From an uncultured Aquimarina sp. (lineage in GTDB: Bacteria; Bacteroidota; Bacteroidia; Flavobacteriales; Flavobacteriaceae): DNA of 64,000 nucleotides. Position 1 is the first letter of the stretch. The number at the start of each line of letters is the position of its first letter. The notes under the pieces are model-generated. The model ran no database searches. It worked only from the letters and a program-made list of their open reading frames with translations, and was not told where the DNA came from. The stretch covers positions 62,001 to 126,000 of the forward strand of contig CANMML010000007.1 of assembly GCA_947499005.1 (NCBI GenBank), read 5' to 3'. Below, one piece after another: positions 45,198 through 53,661 of this stretch. The translations under genes were made by a program, and so were the position numbers.

Positions 45198-46442
45198 ATG
45201 GAAGTATTAAAAATAGCAACAGCAGGAAGTGTAGATGACGGAAAAAGTACGTTAATTGGACGTATTCTTTACGATACAAAATCCCTGACTACCGATAAAT
45301 TAGAAGCTATAGAAAAGCGTAGTAAAGCTAATGGATTCGATTATTTGGATTTTTCATTAGCTACTGACGGTTTAGTAGCAGAACGCGAGCAAGGAATTAC
45401 TATTGATGTAGCGCATATCTATTTTTCTACAAGAAAGAAGAGTTATATCATTGCCGATACCCCTGGTCACGTAGAGTATACGCGTAACATGGTTACGGGA
45501 GCTTCGACTTCTCAAGCATCAATTATTTTAGTAGATGCTCGTAACGGAGTAATCGAGCAAACGTATCGTCACTTTTTTATCAATAATTTATTGAGAATTA
45601 AAGATGTGATCGTTGCCGTAAATAAAATGGACTTGGTAGATTACTCGGAAGAGAAATTTAATAATATCAAAGCGGAGTTCGAAAGACTTAAAGAGAAAGC
45701 AGATTATAAAGGTCAAAATATTACGTTTATTCCTATCAGTGCATTAAAAGGGGATAACGTAGTTGGCGGTTCAGAGAATACTCCTTGGTATAATGGGCAA
45801 TCGATTCTTCAGCATTTAGAAGACTTAAAGGCTCAGGATGTATTTGAAGCAGGTAAAGCACGCTTACCAATTCAAACCGTAATTCGTCCTAAGAAAGATG
45901 AATTCCATGATTTCCGTGGATATGCAGGGAAACTGTATGGAGGGGACTTAGCTGTTGGAGATGAAATTACAGTACTTCCGTCATTGACAAAATCAAAGAT
46001 CAAAGAGATTTATTTCTTCGAGAAGAAGTTTGATAAGGCCGGAAGAGGTAGTTCTATTAATGTGACTTTAGAAGATAATATCAATATTTCACGTGGAGAT
46101 ATGATTGTAAAATCAGGAGAAGAGCCTTCTTCTGAAAGACAACTAAAAGCTAAAGTATGTTGGATGGATAGTAACAATTTAGTGCCGCGTACTAAATATT
46201 TACTACAACATGGGGTAAACCGTGTACAAGCAATGATTCAATCTGTAGATAATGTATTAGCAACAGATTTTTCTGGTTCAGAAAGTGCAGATGCATTAAC
46301 ATTGAATCAAATAGGAGAGGTTGAAATAAAATTAGCTAAACCTGTGTTTTTTGATAAATACACTGAAAATAAACAAAACGGTGCCTTTATCTTAATCGAC
46401 CCACAAACAAATCATACAGCTGGAGTAGGGTTTATAGAATAG
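45198..46442 (+). CDS. cysN: Sulfate adenylyltransferase subunit 1 (GTPase)
   Basis: This 414-residue translation-factor-like GTPase regulates CysD. G1 is GSVDDGKSTLIGRI (residues 10-23), the switch region is DTPGHVEYTRNMVTGAS, G4 is NKMD, and EF-Tu-like beta domains follow. It ends without the APS kinase (CysC) fusion seen in many bacteria. Together with cysD it forms the sulfate-activating enzyme. Confidence 0.94.
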   Translation: MEVLKIATAGSVDDGKSTLIGRILYDTKSLTTDKLEAIEKRSKANGFDYLDFSLATDGLVAEREQGITIDVAHIYFSTRKKSYIIADTPGHVEYTRNMVTGASTSQASIILVDARNGVIEQTYRHFFINNLLRIKDVIVAVNKMDLVDYSEEKFNNIKAEFERLKEKADYKGQNITFIPISALKGDNVVGGSENTPWYNGQSILQHLEDLKAQDVFEAGKARLPIQTVIRPKKDEFHDFRGYAGKLYGGDLAVGDEITVLPSLTKSKIKEIYFFEKKFDKAGRGSSINVTLEDNINISRGDMIVKSGEEPSSERQLKAKVCWMDSNNLVPRTKYLLQHGVNRVQAMIQSVDNVLATDFSGSESADALTLNQIGEVEIKLAKPVFFDKYTENKQNGAFILIDPQTNHTAGVGFIE

Positions 46443-46556
46443 ATATTAGATATGAGTATTGAGAATTGAGAAACTCTATACTCTTGAAAAAAATAAAAGC
46501 ATTACAGTGAAAAATAGAGTATATCTCACTACTCAAATCTCACTACTCAATACTGA
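46443..46556 (+). repeat. Inverted pair of heptad arrays between cysN and the sulfite reductase gene
   Basis: The left arm (46443-46472) has units ATATTAG, ATATGAG, TATTGAG, AATTGAG. The right arm (46521-46555) has units such as ATCTCAC, TACTCAA, ATCTCAC, TACTCAA, which read as the complement of the left arm. The pair can fold into an imperfect hairpin about 110 bases long that fills the whole spacer. Confidence 0.6.
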
Positions 46557-46561
46557 AAAAG

Positions 46562-48649
46562 ATGCAAAGTTTTAGATCAGAAATAGAAAATCCAATTGTA
46601 GAAAAGGACATCGTCGAATTAGCGAATAAAATCGAGATGTTTCACAATGGAAAAATTGATGAAGAAAAATTTCGTAGTCTACGTTTAGCACGTGGAGTTT
46701 ATGGACAACGTCAAGAAGGCGTACAAATGATTCGTATTAAGTTACCATATGGTAAGGTAGCTTCTAATCAGTTACGTCGTATTTCAGATGTTTCTGACGA
46801 ATATTCTCGTGGACGTTTACATATTACGACACGTCAAGATATTCAAATTCACTATGTGGATTTAAATAGAACTCCTGAATTGTGGGCAGAATTAGAAAAA
46901 GATAATGTAACACTTCGTGAAGCTTGTGGAAATGTGGTACGTAATGTAACTGCTTCTGAAACTGCTGGTTTTGATGTGAATGAGCCATTCGATATTCAAC
47001 CATACGCACATGCTATTTTTGAAGAGTTTTTACGTAACCCAATTTGTCAAGAAATGGGACGTAAATTCAAAGTTTCTTTTTCTTCTACAGAAGAAGATAC
47101 GGGACTTTCTTATATGCATGATATCGGTTTTATCGCTAAAGAAGAAAATGGTGTTCGTGGATTCAAAATAATGGTTGCTGGTGGATTAGGTTCTCAACCT
47201 CGTGCTGCTGAGGCATTATATGAATTCTTGCCTTCTGATGAAATCATTCCATTAATGAATGCTATTTTACGTGTATTCGATCGTCATGGAGAACGTAAAA
47301 GTCGTGCTAAAGCACGTATGAAGTTCTTAATGGCTAAAATCGGTTTAGACGGATTTAAAGCATTGGTAGAAGAGCAACGTATTGCAGTACCTTATAAAAA
47401 AGTAGCAATTGATGCTGAGGCATATCCCCAACCTGTAATTGCAGAAGTTAAGGATATTCCACAAGTAGCAATTAAAGATCAAGCGGCTTACGAAAATTGG
47501 AAAAAGGCGAATTTAATTCCGCAAAAACAAGAAGGTTACGTAGCTGTAGGGATCAAAGTATTGTTAGGAGATTTTTATACTAAAGAAGCTCGTTTGTTAG
47601 CCGATTTAGTAGATAAATATGCTGCAGGAGAAGTACGTTTAACATTGCGTCAAAATATTGTAATTCCTTTTGTAAAAGAAGAGTTACTTCCTGTAGTCTA
47701 TACAGAATTAGAGAAACTTGGTTTTGTAGAGGCCGGATATAACAAAGCGGTTGATATTACAGCTTGTCCAGGTACAGATACATGTAATTTAGGTATTGCA
47801 AGCAGTACAGGTATTGCAGAAGAGTTAGAGCGTGTTATTAAAGAAGAATATCCTTCTTACGTAAACAATACTGACCTTGTAATTAAGATCAGTGGATGTA
47901 TGAATGCGTGTGGTCAACACAATATGGCAAACATTGGTTTCCAAGGAATGACTATTCGTACAAAAGATAAGAAAGTAGCTCCAGCACTTCAAGTGTTATT
48001 AGGTGGAGGAAACTTAGGAAATGGAGATGCGCGTTTTGCAGATAAAGTAGTGAAAATTCCAGCTAAGCGTGGTCCAGAAGCACTTCGTAGAATTTTTAAC
48101 GATTACGAAGCGAATGCAAACGGATTACCTTTTGTTGAGTATTATATAGAAAAAGGAGAACGTTATTTCTATGACTTCTTAACGGATCTTTCAGAAGCAG
48201 ATGAGTTACCAGCAGATTTCTTTGTAGACTGGGGTAATAAAGAAGAATATGTTAAAGCGATTGGTGTAGGAGAATGTGCTGGTGTAGTAATTGATTTAAT
48301 TGAGACGTTGTTTTTGGAAAGCGATGAGAAAATAGCAAATGCTAAAGAAGCTTTCGAAGAAGGTAAATGGAGTGATGCGATTTACTTTGCATATACCTCT
48401 CAAATAAATTCTGCAAAAGCAATTTTATTAGCAGAAAAGAAAAAGACAAATACGCAAGCAGATATCGTTAAGAATTTCGATAACGAGTTTGTTGGAAATG
48501 GTCAAATTGCTATTGAAGCAGGTTCATTTACTCAACAAGTATTTGCAATCAACCAAAGCGAACCAACTAAGGATTTTGCTACCGATTACATTGCTGTAGC
48601 TGAAAAATTCTTAGCTAGTGTTAGAGCTTTTAGAGCTGCTAGTGTGTAA
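46562..48649 (+). CDS. Assimilatory sulfite reductase with HEPN-like C-terminal extension
   Basis: This 695-residue siroheme/4Fe-4S reductase of the nitrite/sulfite reductase family has two ferredoxin-like half-domains. Siroheme contacts lie near LRLARGVYGQRQ (about residue 40), and the cluster cysteines are in TACPGTDTCNLG and ISGCMNACGQH (about residues 405 and 445). The last 150 residues, from about 545 (including YFAYTSQINSAKAILL), are helical and resemble a HEPN domain, not part of standard enzymes. Context (cysHDN, siroheme genes, ferredoxin) says sulfite, not nitrite. Electrons probably come from the ferredoxin encoded at 51359. Confidence 0.88.
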   Translation: MQSFRSEIENPIVEKDIVELANKIEMFHNGKIDEEKFRSLRLARGVYGQRQEGVQMIRIKLPYGKVASNQLRRISDVSDEYSRGRLHITTRQDIQIHYVDLNRTPELWAELEKDNVTLREACGNVVRNVTASETAGFDVNEPFDIQPYAHAIFEEFLRNPICQEMGRKFKVSFSSTEEDTGLSYMHDIGFIAKEENGVRGFKIMVAGGLGSQPRAAEALYEFLPSDEIIPLMNAILRVFDRHGERKSRAKARMKFLMAKIGLDGFKALVEEQRIAVPYKKVAIDAEAYPQPVIAEVKDIPQVAIKDQAAYENWKKANLIPQKQEGYVAVGIKVLLGDFYTKEARLLADLVDKYAAGEVRLTLRQNIVIPFVKEELLPVVYTELEKLGFVEAGYNKAVDITACPGTDTCNLGIASSTGIAEELERVIKEEYPSYVNNTDLVIKISGCMNACGQHNMANIGFQGMTIRTKDKKVAPALQVLLGGGNLGNGDARFADKVVKIPAKRGPEALRRIFNDYEANANGLPFVEYYIEKGERYFYDFLTDLSEADELPADFFVDWGNKEEYVKAIGVGECAGVVIDLIETLFLESDEKIANAKEAFEEGKWSDAIYFAYTSQINSAKAILLAEKKKTNTQADIVKNFDNEFVGNGQIAIEAGSFTQQVFAINQSEPTKDFATDYIAVAEKFLASVRAFRAASV

Positions 48650-48668
48650 ATGATAGATAAGTGACGTC

Positions 48669-48738
48669 ACCCTGAACTTGTTTCAGGGTCCCTCACATTT
48701 ATAATTTTTTTTATGAGATGCTGAAATAAATTCAGCAT
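48669..48738 (+). repeat. Two palindromes between the sulfite reductase and cobA genes
   Basis: ACCCTGAA (48669-48676) pairs with TTCAGGGT (48682-48689). ATGCTGAA (48718-48725) pairs with TTCAGCAT (48731-48738). Both contain the core CTGAA. They look like interspersed palindromic repeats rather than a terminator, since no long T run follows the second. Confidence 0.6.
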
Positions 48739-48776
48739 GACGAAATAGGTAAGTTCTTTTAAATATTTGAACTAAA

Positions 48777-49535
48777 GTGAGTAACGGGAAAGGAAAATTA
48801 ACAGTAGTAGGTGCAGGGCCAGGTGATGTAGAGTTAATTACCCTTAAAGCCATTAAAGCTTTGGAAAATGCCGATGCAGTTTTGTACGATGCTTTAGTGA
48901 ATCCTGAGTTGCTGGATTATTGTAAGAATGCAGAATTGCTATATGTAGGTAAGCGTAAAGGTTGTTATGCTTATCAACAAGAACAAATTAATGATTTAAT
49001 TGTTCAGTATGGTAAATCTCATGGTCATGTGATTCGATTAAAAGGAGGCGATCCTTTTATTTTCGGACGTGGTGCAGAAGAAATGGATTATGCAGCAAAG
49101 CATGGTATGGAAGTTGCAATGGTGCCAGGATTGTCATCATCAGTATCTGTGCCAGCAATGCAAAATATCCCTGTTACGAAACGTGGGTATTCAGAAAGTT
49201 TCTGGGTGATTACAGCAACCACGAAAGAGCATAAGCTATCCAATGATATATTGGTGGCTGCTAAGAGTGATGCGACAGTAGTTATTTTAATGGGAATGCA
49301 TAAGCTTGCTAAAATAGTAGAAGCTTTTAAAGCAGAAAATAAAGCTAGTTTGCCGATTGCAATCATTCAAAATGGGACTCGTGCCGAAGAAAATGTAGGT
49401 ATAGGGACTATTGAGACTATAGAAGCTATTGTTGCGGAAAAAGGATTAGGAGCTCCAGCAATTATTGTTGTGGGGCATGTAGTAAAGCATAAAATTCAGC
49501 TTGCTGAATTGCAACAAAAGTTAAGTGAAATATAA
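48777..49535 (+). CDS. cobA: Uroporphyrinogen-III C-methyltransferase
   Basis: This 252-residue SAM-dependent enzyme adds methyl groups at C2 and C7 of uroporphyrinogen III, giving precorrin-2. The start is GTG 48777; no ATG lies upstream in frame. Motifs: VVGAGPGDVELITLKAI (residues 10-26), VLYDALV, RLKGGDPFIFGRG and VVPGLSSSVSVPA. It supplies the siroheme of the sulfite reductase encoded just before it. Confidence 0.93.
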   Translation: MSNGKGKLTVVGAGPGDVELITLKAIKALENADAVLYDALVNPELLDYCKNAELLYVGKRKGCYAYQQEQINDLIVQYGKSHGHVIRLKGGDPFIFGRGAEEMDYAAKHGMEVAMVPGLSSSVSVPAMQNIPVTKRGYSESFWVITATTKEHKLSNDILVAAKSDATVVILMGMHKLAKIVEAFKAENKASLPIAIIQNGTRAEENVGIGTIETIEAIVAEKGLGAPAIIVVGHVVKHKIQLAELQQKLSEI

Positions 49536-49543
49536 TATATAGA

Positions 49544-49626
49544 TATCAGGTCTCGGATCTCAGCAGCCAATTGTATTTTTGAAAAGTATAATGTGCTGAT
49601 AGCCGATAGCTGACAGCTGATAGCTA
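49544..49626 (+). repeat. Heptad repeats upstream of the siroheme synthase gene
   Basis: A short array based on ATCAGGT/CTCGGAT units (about 49544-49570) is followed by the GATAGCC, GATAGCT, GACAGCT, GATAGCT array (49595-49626). The latter matches those before cysH and cysN almost base for base and ends four bases before the start codon. Confidence 0.8.
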
Positions 49627-49630
49627 ATAA

Positions 49631-50209
49631 ATGGAAAGAAACAATTTATATCCGATATTTCTAAAGGTCAAGAACCTTAATGTATTGATTGTAGGAGGAG
49701 GAAATGTAGCGGAAGAAAAATTACACTTTCTAACAAAATCAAGTCCCGATGCAAAGGTGACTATGGTTTCGCCGATGTTTCGAGAAGGAACTATTGAATT
49801 GGCAAAAAAATATTGTGTAACTCTAGTTACGGATATTTATGATAAAAAATATTTAGAAGGTCGGCATATAGTGGTGGCTACAACAGATATTCCAGAAGTG
49901 AATGTTCAGGTTTGGAAAGATTGTAGAGCTGAAGCAAAATTGGTAAATGTAGCTGATAACCCACCTTATTGTGATTTCTATATGGGGGGAATTGTAACTA
50001 AAGGAAATGTAAAAGTAGCAATTTCGACCAATGGGAAATCACCAACAACAGCCAAAAGATTACGTCAATTTTTTGAGGAAGTAATTCCTGAAAATATCGA
50101 TGATTTAGTGAAAAACTTAAACGAGTTTAGAAAAACAATAAAAGGTGATTTTGAAGAAAAAGTGGAAACACTGAATGAATTCACCAAGGGATTAATAGAA
50201 AAAAAGTAG
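49631..50209 (+). CDS. Precorrin-2 dehydrogenase / sirohydrochlorin ferrochelatase-like (siroheme synthase N-domain)
   Basis: This 192-residue protein corresponds to the N-terminal module of CysG (Met8p-like). It oxidises precorrin-2 with NAD+ and inserts iron to form siroheme. The Rossmann motif VLIVGGGNVAEEKLHFL (about residues 18-34) and the STNGKSPTTAKRLRQFFEE segment identify it. The methyltransferase is the separate cobA gene upstream, so the two together equal one CysG. The reductase gene begins five bases after its stop. Confidence 0.9.
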   Translation: MERNNLYPIFLKVKNLNVLIVGGGNVAEEKLHFLTKSSPDAKVTMVSPMFREGTIELAKKYCVTLVTDIYDKKYLEGRHIVVATTDIPEVNVQVWKDCRAEAKLVNVADNPPYCDFYMGGIVTKGNVKVAISTNGKSPTTAKRLRQFFEEVIPENIDDLVKNLNEFRKTIKGDFEEKVETLNEFTKGLIEKK

Positions 50210-50213
50210 CATA

Positions 50214-51269
50214 ATGATAAAGACGGATATTCTTATTATTGGAGCGGGTCCTACAGGATTATTCACTGTTTTTGAAGCAGGTTTATTAAAATTGAAGTGT
50301 CACTTAATCGATGCTTTACCACAACCAGGAGGACAATGTTCTGAAATTTATCCTAAGAAACCTATTTATGATATACCAGCGTATCCAGAAATTTTAGCTG
50401 GTGATCTTACTGATAACCTAATGGAACAAATTAAACAATTTGAACCAGGATTTACTTTAGGTGAGCGTGCTGAAACGATTGATAAGCAAGAGGATGGAAC
50501 TTTTATTGTAACAACAAATAAAGGGACTCAACATCAAGCCCCAGTAGTAGCAATTGCAGGAGGTTTAGGTTCTTTCGAACCAAGAAAGCCACCTATTCCA
50601 AATATTTTGAATTTCGAAGATAAAGGAGTAGAGTATATGATTAGAGAACCAGAGCTTTATCGTGATAAAGATGTGGTGATTGCAGGAGGAGGAGATTCTG
50701 CTTTAGATTGGTCTATCTTCTTAACTGATGTTGCGAAATCTGTTACTTTAGTACACAGACGTAATGAATTTAGAGGAGCTTTAGATTCTGTAGAGAAAGT
50801 ACAAGAGTTAAAGGATGCAGGAAAAATCAACTTAATTACTCCATCAGAAGTTAAGGGTATCGAAGGAGATGATCATGTTACGGGAGTAGAGATTGTTACA
50901 AAAGGTGAAGATCCATATATTCTAAAAACAGATCACTTTATTCCATTATTTGGATTATCGCCAAAATTAGGGCCTATCGCAAACTGGGGATTAGAGATTG
51001 AGAAAAATGCGATCAAAGTAAATAATGCTTTGGATTACCAAACAAATATCCCAGGAATTTATGCGATCGGTGATGTCAATACATATCCAGGGAAATTAAA
51101 GTTAATCTTATGTGGTTTCCATGAAGCAACTTTAATGTGTCAAAGTGCTTTTCAACGTATTTTTCCAGATAAAAAATACGTGATGAAGTATACTACAGTA
51201 GGTGGAGTTGAAGGTTTCGATGGAACTAAAAAAGAAGCTCCAAAAGCAGTAGTAAAATCAATAGATTAA
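50214..51269 (+). CDS. Ferredoxin-NADP+ reductase, thioredoxin-reductase-like
   Basis: This 351-residue flavoprotein has FAD site IGAGPTGLFTVFEAG (residues 8-22), NADPH site VIAGGGDSALDW (about residue 155) and a C-terminal FAD segment GIYAIGDVNTYPGKLKLI. Lack of a redox CxxC pair separates it from true thioredoxin reductase and places it with YumC-type ferredoxin reductases. It lies between the siroheme gene and a 2Fe-2S ferredoxin, so it probably feeds electrons to sulfite reductase. Confidence 0.87.
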   Translation: MIKTDILIIGAGPTGLFTVFEAGLLKLKCHLIDALPQPGGQCSEIYPKKPIYDIPAYPEILAGDLTDNLMEQIKQFEPGFTLGERAETIDKQEDGTFIVTTNKGTQHQAPVVAIAGGLGSFEPRKPPIPNILNFEDKGVEYMIREPELYRDKDVVIAGGGDSALDWSIFLTDVAKSVTLVHRRNEFRGALDSVEKVQELKDAGKINLITPSEVKGIEGDDHVTGVEIVTKGEDPYILKTDHFIPLFGLSPKLGPIANWGLEIEKNAIKVNNALDYQTNIPGIYAIGDVNTYPGKLKLILCGFHEATLMCQSAFQRIFPDKKYVMKYTTVGGVEGFDGTKKEAPKAVVKSID

Positions 51270-51275
51270 TTTTAG

Positions 51276-51335
51276 GCTATCAGGTATCAGGTGTCAGGTG
51301 TCAGTTTTTGCTGATTGCTGATTGCTGATTGCTGA
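51276..51335 (+). repeat. Heptad repeats upstream of the ferredoxin gene
   Basis: Two adjacent arrays have a 7-base period: TATCAGG/TGTCAGG units (51276-51304) and TGATTGC units repeated about four times (51309-51335). They fill most of the 89-base spacer between the reductase and ferredoxin genes. Confidence 0.85.
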
Positions 51336-51358
51336 AAGCCATTGAGCGATAGCGAAAT

Positions 51359-51673
51359 ATGGACGTTACTATAAAAATTACAGATAGAGAAGGAGTAGTA
51401 CATGAGGTACAAGCCCCAACGGATATGGCAATGAACCTAATGGAGGTTTGTAAAGCTTATGAATTACCTGTCGAAGGTACTTGCGGAGGAATGGCTATGT
51501 GTGCTTCTTGTCAGTGTTATGTTACTTCTGAAACAACCTTACCAGAAATGGGAACTGATGAAGATTTAATGTTAGCTGAAGCCTTTCACGTAGAAGATAA
51601 TTCGCGTTTAGGATGTCAAATTCCAATCACTCCAGAATTGGATGGTTTAGAAGTTACATTGGCACCAGAATAA
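51359..51673 (+). CDS. Adrenodoxin-type 2Fe-2S ferredoxin
   Basis: This 104-residue electron carrier has cluster cysteines in GTCGGMAMCASC (about residues 40-51), with the fourth in RLGCQIP near residue 85. Length and the -LEVTLAPE end are typical. It probably passes electrons from the preceding FNR to sulfite reductase. Its last 41 codons (from 51552), with the terminator that follows, occur a second time at 58193-58371. Confidence 0.92.
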   Translation: MDVTIKITDREGVVHEVQAPTDMAMNLMEVCKAYELPVEGTCGGMAMCASCQCYVTSETTLPEMGTDEDLMLAEAFHVEDNSRLGCQIPITPELDGLEVTLAPE

Positions 51674-51700
51674 TATGATTTCTTTTTATATATTTTACGA

Positions 51701-51728
51701 CCACACTTTTTTAAAGTGTGGTTTTTTT
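51701..51728 (+). terminator. Terminator of the sulfate-assimilation cluster
   Basis: CCACACTTT pairs with AAAGTGTGG around a three-base loop, followed by seven Ts. A diverged copy is at 58341-58368. Confidence 0.9.
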
Positions 51729-51802
51729 ATGGTTAGAACTAACTAATTTTCCTTGTTAGTAGATTTTATTGAATTTTTTAGAAGAAAAAATCAATATAAA
51801 AT

Positions 51803-51835
51803 TTGTTTTTTCAAAAGATTAATTTCATACATTTG
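51803..51835 (+). promoter_or_regulatory. Promoter of the polyamine operon
   Basis: TTG (51803-51805), a 22-base spacer and TACATTTG (51828-51835) match the Bacteroidota consensus. Transcription would start near 51842, about 350 bases before the speA ATG. Confidence 0.6.
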
Positions 51836-51841
51836 AAATAT

Positions 51842-52192
51842 AATGAGTCCAAAGAGACGCATTGCCTATTTACTGATGAAAACGAATTTCATGTTCGGGC
51901 TTAGGAGCATAAAGAAGTCTGCTCCAAAAGCTGCTTTAGGGATAAAGAACCGAATCAACAGGCTGACTTTTGAAATTAGAACTACACTACAATTATTGAA
52001 GTCTCTTCAATTTTCACCGTCCACGGTATTTATTTTTCGTATTTGAGTTGAACTTATATAGGAAGAGCATATAGCAAGCTTTTTTACTAAGCTTTATTGT
52101 CTCACCTTTTTGGGTTACAGATTGTATCTATTTATAGTCTGCTAGGGATTCTTACCCTTATTTTAATCTGAATCAACTTAAAATTTACGAAA
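51842..52192 (+). promoter_or_regulatory. Long structured leader of speA
   Basis: This 350-base leader carries several hairpins. TTCGG (51893-51897) with CCGAA (51950-51954) encloses GGAGCA/TGCTCC (51904-51909 with 51920-51925). TTGAAG/CTTCAA lies at 51996-52010, ACCG/CGGT at 52016-52027 ahead of a T-rich stretch, AAGCTT/AAGCTT at 52076-52094, CAGA/TCTG at 52118-52141 and AGGG/CCCT at 52144-52158. A 67-codon frame (51843-52046) starts on the predicted first base, with 7 Arg and 7 Lys, and could be a leader peptide. A polyamine- or arginine-responsive control is an inference. Confidence 0.5.
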
Positions 52193-53650
52193 ATGAAAAC
52201 TCGATATATCGATCTAATCGATCAAACTCATGTTTTCCCACAACAAGAATTTCAGTTGGAAAACAATCAGTTACACTTTCATGGTATAGATATCATGAAA
52301 TTAGTAAATCGCTATGGAGCACCATTGAAGCTTACGTATCTGCCAAAAATATCAGAAAATATTCGGAGGGCTAAAGATTGGTTTAAAAACGCTTTAGAAG
52401 CACACAGTTATAAAGGGACTTATAACTATTGCTATTGCACAAAAAGCGCTCACTTTCAGCATGTGCTACAAGAGGCATTAAAAAATGATATTCATATCGA
52501 AACTTCTTCAGCCTTTGATATAGATATCGTTGAAAACCTTAAAGCACAGGGGAAAGTAAATGATAATACCTATATCGTTTGTAACGGTTTTAAGCGAGAT
52601 CAATACATAGAAAATATAGCCCGTCTAATTAATAGTGGACACAAAAAATGTATTCCTATAATTGATAATTATGAGGAACTTTCTTTATTAGAAGAGAGAA
52701 TAGATGGTCAGTTTAATATCGGAATTCGCATTGCATCTGAAGAAGAACCAAAGTTTGAATTTTATACATCCCGCTTGGGAATTGGTTATAAAAACATCGT
52801 TTCATTTTATGAAGCTCAAATAAAGGGAAACCCCAAAGTGCAATTAAAGATGTTACATTTCTTTATAAATACAGGGATCAGAGATACAGCTTATTATTGG
52901 AATGAATTAGGGAAATGCATGAAGGTGTACATCGCCCTTAAAAAAATATGTCCTAGTCTAGATAGTTTAAATATCGGAGGAGGATTCCCTATTAAAAACT
53001 CACTCTCTTTTGAATATGACTATCAATACATGGTGTACGAAATTGTAAATCAAATACAGTTAGCTTGTGATGAAGAAGGAGTCGAAGTACCACATTTATT
53101 TACTGAATTTGGAAGTTTTACAGTTGGAGAAAGTGGAGCAGCGATCTACAAAGTATTGTATCAAAAACAGCAAAACGATCGTGAAAAATGGAACATGATA
53201 GATTCTTCTTTTATAACTACGCTTCCCGATTCATGGGCAATTAATAAGCGCTTTTTAATGTTGGCTGTCAATCGTTGGAATGATGAATATGAACGTGTAT
53301 TATTAGGCGGGTTGACTTGCGATAGTGATGATTATTACAACTCGGAGCAGCACGTAAACGGAATTTACTTGCCTAAATACGATACTGATAAGCCGCTATA
53401 TATCGGTTTTTTTAATACTGGTGCATATCAGGAAACGATAGGTGGTTTTGGTGGGTTGAATCATTGTTTGATACCACAGCCCAAACACTTATTAATTGAC
53501 CGAGATCCACTTACTAACGAATTGACAGTCGAGGTATTTAAAGGGCAACAAAAAGCAGAAGAATTGTTAGAGATATTAGGGTATAATTACCTCCTAAATA
53601 AGTATAACCCAAGGGCAAATAAAGCGAAAAACCAACATATTAACACTTAA
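52193..53650 (+). CDS. speA: Arginine decarboxylase (biosynthetic, short form)
   Basis: This 485-residue fold-III PLP enzyme makes agmatine from arginine. The PLP lysine is in YNYCYCTKSAH (about residue 85), the glycine loop is NIGGGFPIKN (about 263), and GGLTCDSDDYY (about 375) holds the active-site Cys-Asp. It is shorter than the roughly 630-residue E. coli SpeA and resembles the Bacteroidota form. It lies 11 bases before the agmatinase gene. Confidence 0.9.
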   Translation: MKTRYIDLIDQTHVFPQQEFQLENNQLHFHGIDIMKLVNRYGAPLKLTYLPKISENIRRAKDWFKNALEAHSYKGTYNYCYCTKSAHFQHVLQEALKNDIHIETSSAFDIDIVENLKAQGKVNDNTYIVCNGFKRDQYIENIARLINSGHKKCIPIIDNYEELSLLEERIDGQFNIGIRIASEEEPKFEFYTSRLGIGYKNIVSFYEAQIKGNPKVQLKMLHFFINTGIRDTAYYWNELGKCMKVYIALKKICPSLDSLNIGGGFPIKNSLSFEYDYQYMVYEIVNQIQLACDEEGVEVPHLFTEFGSFTVGESGAAIYKVLYQKQQNDREKWNMIDSSFITTLPDSWAINKRFLMLAVNRWNDEYERVLLGGLTCDSDDYYNSEQHVNGIYLPKYDTDKPLYIGFFNTGAYQETIGGFGGLNHCLIPQPKHLLIDRDPLTNELTVEVFKGQQKAEELLEILGYNYLLNKYNPRANKAKNQHINT

Positions 53651-53661
53651 AATTAAAGAGA

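Noticed and set aside
43347-51335. CRISPR array in the cys cluster
   Set aside because: The repeats are 7-base units without spacers and are split over several intergenic sites; no cas genes are present.
51843-52046. A 67-codon open frame upstream of speA as an ordinary protein gene
   Set aside because: It starts on the predicted first transcribed base, has no ribosome site and overlaps several stable hairpins. Kept only as a possible leader peptide within the structured leader.
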